This document shows, in pieces, positions 56,683-64,000 of a stretch of DNA of 64,000 nucleotides (its first letter is position 1; each line of letters begins with the position of its first letter). Origin of the DNA: Yamadazyma tenuis (lineage: Eukaryota > Ascomycota > Pichiomycetes > Serinales > Debaryomycetaceae); contig NC_089461.1 in the NCBI RefSeq assembly GCF_029203305.1, positions 1,240,001 through 1,304,000 of the forward strand. Direction: 5' to 3'. Under the pieces are notes generated by a model. That model had not been told where the DNA came from, made no database searches, and worked only from the letters and a program-made list of their open reading frames with translations. Both the position numbers and the translations under genes were made by a program.

Positions 56683-59487
56683 ATGATTTTGATATCAATA
56701 GTATTCTTGTCTTTCATTGCTCCGCTTGTTCTTGGAATATCAGGATGCTCACCTACGTCCACTGAAAGTGGACTTATGGTTGATTACTATGACCATGCTG
56801 CTGTGCTCAATGGTTCCTCAACTTATTTGAGCACATTAGATGCCATGACTCCTGACTATACAGGTTATGGAGTGTCAAATATTGTTTTTCTGATGAGCGG
56901 AATCCTGGTTGGGGATTACGGAAATGTTTATGGCCGAAGTACGCTGGTCGATTATTTTGGTTTGAGACTTACGGGGTATTTTCTTGCCCCGGAAACGGGA
57001 ACTTACACCTTCGAATTTACCCTTGCTGACAATCAAGCATCGTTGGCCCTTGGTGGAGTTACAGATACCCTTGACTGTTGTTCAAGCTCCAGTAATCTCC
57101 CGGTAGACAGCTCCGTTTTTGCTAGTTTGCTAGATGCTACTGGAGCAGTTGATACCACTGCGGTAACGGTTAGTCTTGTTGCAGGTGAATACTACCCAGT
57201 GAAGATTATTTACTACCAAGCAGGACCTGGGGTAGCCAGCTTAGAGCTTTCAGTAGAGTATCCTGACGGTGTAACTCATACCACTGACTTACCTTGGTAC
57301 TACACCAATGAGACAGAACTGGAGTTATGTACAACCACTACCACTACTAATATTTGGACTGGATCATATACTGAATATATTACAGTGACAGGTTCAGATG
57401 GTGATGTGACTGTTACTAAGGAGGTACCGGAAACAACAACCACCACTACTGAGGTGTGGACAGGTTCAGGAACTACCACGATCACTCACTACCCATCCAA
57501 CCCAAGTGATCCCGTGACTATTGACATCTTGACTCCCGAAACTACAACCACCACTACTGAGGTGTGGACAGGTTCAGGAACTACCACGATCACTCACTAC
57601 CCATCCAACCCAAGTGATCCCGTGACTATTGACATCTTGACTCCCGAAACTACAACCACCACTACTGGGGTATGGACCGGTTCAGGAACCACTACCATCA
57701 CTCACTATCCATCCAACCCAAGTGATCCCGTGACTATTGACATCTTGACTCCCGAAACTACAACCACCACTACTGGGGTATGGACCGGTTCAGGAACCAC
57801 TACCATCACTCACTATCCATCCAACCCAAGTGATCCCGTGACTATTGACATCTTGACTCCCGAAACTACAACCACCACTACTGGGGTATGGACCGGTTCA
57901 GGAACCACTACCATCACTCACTATCCATCCAACCCAAGTGATCCTGTGACCATTACCGTTTTGACTCCTGAAACAACAACGACAACAACTATTCCTGGAT
58001 CCGTCGACACGACCTTTACTTTAACTCCTTCCAACCCAAGCGACCCTGTAACTGTTATCGTTGAAACAAGTCCTACTCCATCAAGTACTCCGCTTACCAG
58101 CACTGTTTTACCAAGTACACTACTTACCAGAACTTCTTTGTCAAGCCTGTCTTTTCACTGGACAAATTCAAGTACTCCGATATCATCTTCTAGTACTTCT
58201 CCTATGGTAATATCATCCAGCGTCTCTTCTGCAGCATCTTCAAGCGTTTCTTCTGCAGCATCGTCAAGCGTTTCTTCTGCAGCATCGTCAAGCGTTTCTT
58301 CTGCAGCATCGTCAAGCGTTTCTTCTGCAGCATCGTCAAGCGTTTCTTCTGCAGCATCGTCAAGCGTTTCTTCTGAAGTTTTATCTCCAAGCACTCCTGG
58401 AAGTATTTTCACCACCACCACTTATTGGACTGGTACTGACACAACTACTATTACTACTACTGGAACAGACGGTAAAACGACTGTTTTGGTTGAGACTCCT
58501 GAGCCAACTACCACGATTCCATGGACTGGTTCATTCACATCCACCTACACCACCACAGGACCTGATGGTCAACCTACTGTGGTTGTTGAAACTCCAGCTA
58601 GTATTTTCACCATTACCACACCATGGACTGGATCTTTCACTTCGACTTACACCACTACTGGTCCAGATGGTGACAAGACGATCGTGATTGAGACTCCAGA
58701 ACCAACTACCACGATTCCATGGACTGGTTCATTCACATCCACCTACACCACCACAGGACCTGATGGTCAACCTACCGTGGTTGTTGAAACTCCAGAGCCT
58801 ACCACCACGATTCCATGGACTGGTTCATTCACATCCACCTACACCACCACAGGACCTGATGGTCAACCTACCGTGGTTGTTGAAACTCCAGAGCCTACCA
58901 CCACGATTCCATGGACTGGTTCATTCACATCCACCTACACCACAACTGGAACTGATGGTAAGCCAACTGTGGTTGTTGAAACTCCAGAACCAACTACCAC
59001 GATTCCATGGACTGGTTCATTCACATTCACCTACACCACAACAGGACCTGATGGTCAACCTACTGTGGTTGTTGAAACTCCTGAACCAGTTGTCACTGAA
59101 AAAGATGTCACCACCATCATTTTGCCATGTACTTGCAAGGAACCTTCAACCACAACAACAACCGGTGATGATGGTAAGAAGACCGTTGTCTGCAACATTC
59201 CACATTCACTAGTCTCCACTGTCGTGGTCACCGAGCCATGCACAAATGCTGCTGGAGATTCTACAGTCACAGTCTATACCACATTCACTGTCGCTGCTGC
59301 TGTGACTGCTAACCCTACTGAAACCGTTGCTTCAACTGGTGCTGAAGGTAGTGGTTCTAAAGCCGCTTCAGCAGGTAATGGCTCTGACACTGGAGCACAA
59401 GACGTCTCCACTTTTGAGGCTATGGGTTCAAAGAACTCGTACACATTCTTGGCTGTATTATCCGCTCTTTTGTGGATTTCATTTTGA
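56683..59487 (+). CDS. GPI-anchored cell-wall adhesin with a PA14/GLEYA-like head and repeat stalk
   Basis: The 934-residue surface protein starts with a signal peptide (MILISIVFLSFIAPLVLG). Residues about 20-215 form a PA14/GLEYA-type ligand-binding head as in Flo and Epa flocculins (GLMVDYYDH; FGLRLTGYFLAPETGTYTF; ASLALGG; GEYYPVKIIYYQAGPGVASL), including a Cys-Cys pair (LDCCSS). The stalk has three T/S-rich repeat arrays (5 x 36 aa, 6 x 8 aa, then 32-aa flocculin-type units). The C-terminus has a GPI-signal tail: a small-residue region (GSKAASAGNGSDTGAQ) and a final hydrophobic end (YTFLAVLSALLWISF). Such proteins mediate cell-cell or surface adhesion. The upstream TTG-initiated extension is rejected because the signal peptide begins at 56683. 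Confidence 0.92.
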   Translation: MILISIVFLSFIAPLVLGISGCSPTSTESGLMVDYYDHAAVLNGSSTYLSTLDAMTPDYTGYGVSNIVFLMSGILVGDYGNVYGRSTLVDYFGLRLTGYFLAPETGTYTFEFTLADNQASLALGGVTDTLDCCSSSSNLPVDSSVFASLLDATGAVDTTAVTVSLVAGEYYPVKIIYYQAGPGVASLELSVEYPDGVTHTTDLPWYYTNETELELCTTTTTTNIWTGSYTEYITVTGSDGDVTVTKEVPETTTTTTEVWTGSGTTTITHYPSNPSDPVTIDILTPETTTTTTEVWTGSGTTTITHYPSNPSDPVTIDILTPETTTTTTGVWTGSGTTTITHYPSNPSDPVTIDILTPETTTTTTGVWTGSGTTTITHYPSNPSDPVTIDILTPETTTTTTGVWTGSGTTTITHYPSNPSDPVTITVLTPETTTTTTIPGSVDTTFTLTPSNPSDPVTVIVETSPTPSSTPLTSTVLPSTLLTRTSLSSLSFHWTNSSTPISSSSTSPMVISSSVSSAASSSVSSAASSSVSSAASSSVSSAASSSVSSAASSSVSSAASSSVSSEVLSPSTPGSIFTTTTYWTGTDTTTITTTGTDGKTTVLVETPEPTTTIPWTGSFTSTYTTTGPDGQPTVVVETPASIFTITTPWTGSFTSTYTTTGPDGDKTIVIETPEPTTTIPWTGSFTSTYTTTGPDGQPTVVVETPEPTTTIPWTGSFTSTYTTTGPDGQPTVVVETPEPTTTIPWTGSFTSTYTTTGTDGKPTVVVETPEPTTTIPWTGSFTFTYTTTGPDGQPTVVVETPEPVVTEKDVTTIILPCTCKEPSTTTTTGDDGKKTVVCNIPHSLVSTVVVTEPCTNAAGDSTVTVYTTFTVAAAVTANPTETVASTGAEGSGSKAASAGNGSDTGAQDVSTFEAMGSKNSYTFLAVLSALLWISF
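57433..57972 (+). repeat. Five 108-bp tandem repeats in the adhesin
   Basis: Units encode six T, then (E/G)VWTGSGTTTITHYPSNPSD and PVTIDILTPE. Units 1-2 share one DNA version (GAGGTGTGGACAGG) and units 3-5 another (GGGGTATGGACCGG), which indicates recent local duplication. A degenerate half-unit follows. Confidence 0.95.
58222..58365 (+). repeat. Six 24-bp tandem repeats in the adhesin
   Basis: Each unit encodes VSSAASSS; five of six are DNA-identical (GTTTCTTCTGCAGCATCGTC plus AAGC). This is a minisatellite with recombination potential. Confidence 0.95.
58516..59097 (+). repeat. Six 96-102-bp flocculin-type repeats in the adhesin
   Basis: Units encode (I)PWTGSFTSTYTTTGPDGQP and TVVVETPEPTTT variants with a 96-bp period (one unit 102 bp). 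A diverged unit (YWTGTDTTTITTTGTDGK) precedes them. They resemble the Flo/Als stalk repeats of other yeasts. Confidence 0.9.
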
Positions 59488-61261
59488 ACTGACCCAAAGG
59501 AACCTAGGAGTGGTTCTAAGAAACAAGTTTGTTTTGAATGTTTGGTTATTATAATTTCTCTTTGTCTGGTTCTTTCGCTCGCCATAATCTGGTACTGTAT
59601 TAATAAATGATTTAGTTCTTCGAGTAGAATATCTAGTTCGGACACTGGACGAAGAGCCATTCTGTGATCGAAATTATCATTTTTCAAATGGCTTCGGTTT
59701 CAAGAGAAGCAGGTAAACAACAGCTTGTTTCTATGACTTTGGTTATTTGTTATGAGAGAGGTGGCAATACGACCAGCGGAATTATGACTATGCCTGTGAT
59801 TAAAATTTCGTGGAATCGTGTTTTCCTTTCGCAATATCACAAGACAATCGCTTATAACTTGGTTAATTTGGTTTCATACTCTTCGAGTGTGACCATATCA
59901 TAAGTACTTCCAAGTTTGCTTGCACACATCACCATACTACCTGGTTTCCATCTTAGGACAAGAGACGGGTGTGTTGGAACCTACTCTCGCATAGATTGAA
60001 GGGTTCTCCAATCCTTCTTTGGTGAGCGATTTTCGAAGTGCAAGCTAGAGCCAGTCGACATTTTACTTTTGTTTGAGTACGAGGAAATACTGTACGCGCT
60101 ATGCCTGTAACATAACCATATCTTTGAGCTCTGGGTTTGACAACATGCACTTGCGTACTAATGAGTTTTCCATTTTACACAATATCATTTGGGCGTTTGG
60201 GTGTTGAAAGTCTCTGAAGTATTATTAATTCTCTCGTTTTCACTAAGAGTTCACACAGGGGAAATATGACTAGTGGATAGGGGTAGACGGGGGGTCTTCT
60301 GTACACTGCCTTTTAGTCAGAGTTTGCCGATTAGACGTATCATAACCATATAATCTCATTCATGTTTTAGTCAGTTATGCATATAATAGAAATGATGTTA
60401 TTAATTAAACAACATGATGATATTACCTCTGCCCAGCTCAGAATATTCCCAATAAGGCTACTGGCTGAGTAAAGGACACTATCTGTAAAAATTTGCCTTC
60501 AAAGACTTAGTGAATCACCATGAAATGAATTGCCCCTTTGAGGAAGAAAATATATTTTGGCCAACAATAGGCTGGAAATCATCTTAATTTTTGTTTATAT
60601 GTTGATGACGCCTTGGAGTATTTAACAATGTCTATTGTTGTTATTGTATGAATTGTCTGTTTATCCGTTCTACCTACCATGGCTCAGATGGATATCTGTA
60701 GACGTTCCAGTTGTATTTGCAGGCTCTCGTAAACGGTGCGGGCTGTAGACTAGATTCCTAGCAATTTGTCGGCAAGTAGAGCAAGGTAAAATAGAACCTC
60801 TAAGAAAACAGGATTACATGGATAAACAAACTAGTAACCGAACTAATCAATTGTCGTATTTCATCATATCCATAATCTAATTGATTTAGTGAATATTAAA
60901 TTTAATAGTGAAATAATCTATTGATTTTCAAAATGTGAACGGCGTCAAGTCAACAATCTCGTGATTCTCTGAATAGTTTTGGAGTGAGCATATTGATGGA
61001 GATTTCCGAGTTTTTAAATATTCGGCACAAATGCAGAGTTCATCATGGAATTCATGGAGTTCATTCTTGGTGCTTTTGAACTCATCACTTTGTAGCTAGC
61101 TCCAATTGGCATCTGAATCCATAGTTACACTATGACTGAATGTTCTTCCTCATAAAGCTTACTAAGAATAGGAGCAGCTAGCAATGCGCATCTGGCAAGT
61201 GATATATGATTTGAACGCTGGCTATTGGAAACAATAACATTTGTGAAATACTCTACACAAC
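59488..61261. other. Gene-free 1.8 kb between the adhesin and the mannosyltransferase remnant
   Basis: AT-rich. Short open frames (59664-59903 +, 59953-60150 -) have no recognisable features. No tRNA, LTR or terminal repeat was found. Confidence 0.45.
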
Positions 61262-62554
61262 TCACTCATTTCCAACCCAAATGTCACCAAAATAGGAGGA
61301 CAAGTCTATAGAGTCCTGATCGAACTCAAACACTTGCCCCACTTGAGTGTTATCTTGTCCATCAGAAGTAAGTCCACCTATTGAAGAGTATGCACACCAT
61401 AAATAACTGTGACAATATCCACCTTCCATGTGCCAGCCTTCTGCTGGCTCTTCAACTTTGTTATCAGCACGTGTTACCAATTTTCCCATGAAGGGAGGAA
61501 TAATAGCGCTTTTAAGTATTAAAGATCCTTCGTAATACTCTTGCATGGATTTGGCGTCCTTTAAGAACTTAAAGTGCTCTTGTTTCTTGACTTCGGCTTC
61601 AAAATCAACAAGATCGCTTTTCCCACAGAACTTGAACCCTGAGTTAAACCACACCAACTTTCCATTCTCATTGATGTGTCCTGGATGAGGCGAACATAGT
61701 TCCTGGGATTTCTTATGGTTTCCTTGACTGGTCAATCTTTCCTCCTGGCTAGTAATAGTCCCGATCGACGCAGCGAAATTCTTGTTGAAGTGATAGTCTT
61801 CGTCACCACTGGCGGCAAATCCCAACCAGAATATCTCTTTGTCTCCATGAACTCTGGCGGTAACAGGCCTAAAAAAGTTCATTTGGAGCATTGTCAATAT
61901 GGAGTTGAAGTGTAAGTGTCTATTGATTAGTACCACTCCACTTTCCATGAAATGGCCCATTCCGTCAAAGAACTCCAATCCAAGAGTCTTCTGGGTGATT
62001 ATGGGGATATCAAACATCAATGTGTCCAAAATCGAAGGAGTAATCTTCTGAAAGAATTTAGTATCACCTGGTGGTCTGAATTGGGGAGCGGTTCTATCCT
62101 TGAAGAAGTAGGCTCCCGTAGATATGTAGTCCTTCAAGTCGAAAAATTCGGATGGACTTTGCAACAATATAGTATCAGCATCAATTAACATGAATTCCTC
62201 AAATGAATTGAACAACGTTGCTAGGAACTTATTGGCAAACCGCTTGAACTTATCCTTGAAGTTGTCGTGAATAGCGTTGTACGTATTGACGAACCACACT
62301 TCTTGCTTTGGTAATCCACTGTCTTGTGCAGTGAGGTAGTCGGATGGGAAATGCTTGGAAACTTTGTGGAAGCTTTCTGGTAAGTCCACCATTTTGTTTC
62401 TAGCAGCGGCGACTATTTTTGCTTTGGTATCGTCACTGAGCGAGTCATAGAAGACTATTTGGATTGGAAAGTGATTGTTCAATGCTCTTAATAGACGAAT
62501 GAGTCTTACTGTATCGTCTACATGTTTGTCTCCGGTGGGTGTATGGGTCAGAAC
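61262..62554 (-). pseudogene. 5'-truncated MNN1-family alpha-1,3-mannosyltransferase
   Basis: The frame covers most of the Mannosyl_trans3 (MNN1) catalytic domain. The conserved lead-in VRLIRLLRALNNHFPIQIVF is followed by PKQEVWFVNTYNAI, the DxD metal site in FEEFMLIDADTILLQSPSEF, GHFMESGVVLINR, HGDKEIFWLGFAASGD and the C-terminal WHMEGGYCHSYLWCAYSS. Such enzymes add terminal alpha-1,3-mannose in the Golgi. Here there is no signal anchor and no ATG before the conserved part: homology stops near 62530, and the frame closes at a TAA (62555-62557) inside an inverted repeat. The first in-frame ATG (62392) lies inside the domain. It is therefore probably a remnant; a missed 5' exon is less likely. 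Confidence 0.75.
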
Positions 62555-62603
62555 TTATGGACCCATACACCCACCGAAGTTCTGACCCATACACCCACCG
62601 AAG
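62533..62603. repeat. Inverted and direct repeat cluster of a Rap1/telomere-like motif
   Basis: A 24-bp perfect inverted repeat (62533-62556 with 62577-62600) contains GGTGGGTGTATGGGTC. A third copy of the 17-mer GACCCATACACCCACCG lies between the arms (62560-62576), forming a 24-bp-period direct repeat with the right arm. The core resembles Rap1 sites and the GGTGTA(C/T)GG core of yeast telomere repeats. It marks the exact place where the mannosyltransferase homology ends. Confidence 0.85.
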
Positions 62604-64000
62604 ATGCCGATCTGTCCTCATACGATACAGACAAATATAATCCCGAGGTTTGGTATCTTGTGATACACACCTAAAAAAGAAATATTTGACCCGTCTCCAC
62701 CATCCAATTCAGCAGCTTTCCGGCAGATTTACAAGATGTCTGGTATTGCTACCGTATTTGGTAGAGACGGGGAAAGAGCACGCTTCTTGAACCACCTCAT
62801 GTTGTTGGCCTCCCCCTATCGCCCTATTTCACATCACTATAAAAATCTCAAGACAACTAAAGTGGATGGAGACATAACCTAAATAATATATGAAACGCAG
62901 ATTCAAGGTCAGCGTCAAGAACACATTTTCTTTGAAGCTCGGGTTATCAAAAAATTAACATTAATTATGGCCTATTGGCGGCGGAACACATACAAGTCTC
63001 GTTTACCAAAATAACTATTCTCTATCCTACAGTTATCACGTCCCTACTTCGTTATCAAATGTCATATTCGGAGAATGTAGGAGTACCTGCTGACATTTCC
63101 AGTAAAATTTGTATCAAGTTTTGACGTCGGACGACTCTGCTATTCAGTGTTGGCCACATATTTATGATTGCGAAGGAGAATATTGGGGAGCCGCAGAAAC
63201 ACTTAACATTCTAGATAAAATGAACGGGCATGTCTCACCATCTCGAGAAGTCTCCATAAAAAGAGGATCTCTTCGATTATGATGTTCTGTCGTCCAAATT
63301 AATTGAAGTTAATGTATTCTAAGGAATCGTGAGAGACCTTTGTTTCGTGCACCTACCGGATATTGTTGAATACAAGAAGACGCTGTGCGTCTATCGTACT
63401 ACGAGCTTGGATGAACAATACAAATATCTATTTTTTTTTTTGTACATGAAGGGCTATTGTTGTCCACAAAAGTATGGAAAAGGAGGTGAGATAAGAAGCA
63501 CCATTCTATTTATTGGAAGAGGCCAGTATCAACTCAGCTGTAACTACTGCAATGTTTTAAAAGATACCCCTCCCCGCTTTCCCATGTACTACAAACCACT
63601 CAAGACTTTTGACAGCAATCCTGTATCTAATTATGAACAAAGCTTCTATCTTTAGAATTCAGTTAAATTTGAGCGATAGTACAAATCCGATGCCGAAGCT
63701 GGGAAATAATCTTGATGTTACTTCTGTTCGTGTGAGGGTAAAATAGGTATCGAGAATTGGTTTTAACACGTCGCCGTTAGCTGCCAATTGTCCGTGCGTG
63801 TAGCAGATTCTTCCCGGCGAGGGATAATACAGAATCAGTTGGGCTGGTTCACAAGTAAAGAATGCTCCAGTTTGGTTGACTCACAGCTACCATTTAAGTC
63901 GACTGGCCTACATTTGATATATTGGTGACTGCGCCTACTGAGGTTATTTTGGTACAGATGGCATTAGTATATATTTGATATAATACAAATATAACAGAAA
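62604..64000. other. Gene-free end of the window
   Basis: About 1.4 kb. A 49-codon ATG frame at 62736-62885 and a GTG-initiated frame at 63329-63655 have no recognisable features. A T-run lies at 63431-63442. No match to the missing 5' part of the mannosyltransferase was seen in a partial reading of the minus strand. Confidence 0.4.

Noticed and set aside
58155..58421. Minus-strand ORF of EETLDDAA repeats
   Set aside because: Reverse reading of the 24-bp adhesin repeat; no promoter or independent support.
58688..59212. 174-codon plus-strand ORF with repeated FHGLVHSHPPTPPQD
   Set aside because: Alternative frame of the adhesin 96-bp repeats.
59971..60050. TGTTGGAACC as a possible Ty-like LTR start
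   Set aside because: No matching LTR end, second LTR or target duplication found nearby.
62736..62885. 49-codon ATG ORF beginning MSGIATVFGRDGE
   Set aside because: Too short to judge and not recognised; could be a gene fragment, but there is no positive evidence.

Overview
This window is nuclear DNA of a budding yeast (Saccharomycotina). Genes are densely packed and nearly intronless, proteins match Saccharomyces cerevisiae gene products over their full length, and the three introns use GTATGT or GTACGT donors with perfect TACTAAC branch points. Some CTG codons fall where relatives have serine (codon 126 of the ESF2 homologue, for example), which points to a CUG-Ser clade yeast (Debaryomyces/Candida group). 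That placement is inference.

The first 51 kb is ordinary housekeeping chromosome. In order it holds RIX7 (5' part only), HSP12, ESF2, an unrecognised disordered-protein gene, DOP1, an acyl-protein thioesterase, DUS1, a C2H2 zinc-finger regulator, ALG13, TAF13, SSM4/DOA10, PMT1, a CRP1/MDG1-like gene, SRP14, SMF3, PDX1, an AT-hook/poly-Q gene, SSH4/EAR1, NOC3, ERG5, GND1, MET3, TFC3, EFM5 and EFB1. Themes are ribosome biogenesis and translation (RIX7, ESF2, NOC3, TFC3, DUS1, EFM5, EFB1, snR18), the secretory and glycosylation route (DOP1, ALG13, PMT1, SRP14, SSM4, SSH4) and metabolism (PDX1, ERG5, GND1, MET3). Three genes are spliced: GND1 through a 14-nt first exon, the CRP1-like gene through a 29-nt first exon, and EFB1. 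The EFB1 intron carries a box C/D snoRNA with the U18/snR18 guide.

From about 51 kb to the end the window is gene-poor and accessory-like. It holds an orphan, very basic 501-codon ORF, a complete Tc1/mariner element (TA target duplication, 46-bp perfect inverted repeats, DD34E transposase) inserted in the last codons of that ORF, a GPI-anchored adhesin with three internal repeat arrays, and a 5'-truncated MNN1-family mannosyltransferase. The truncation abuts an inverted cluster of a Rap1/telomere-like motif (GGTGGGTGTATGGGTC). This mix is typical of subtelomeric or fast-evolving yeast regions. I saw no tRNA, rRNA, LTR retrotransposon or CRISPR.

Many apparent ORF starts in this window are TTG or GTG codons. 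Coordinates below use the first supported ATG, or the splice model. Domain and family assignments come from reading the protein sequences; no database search was run.
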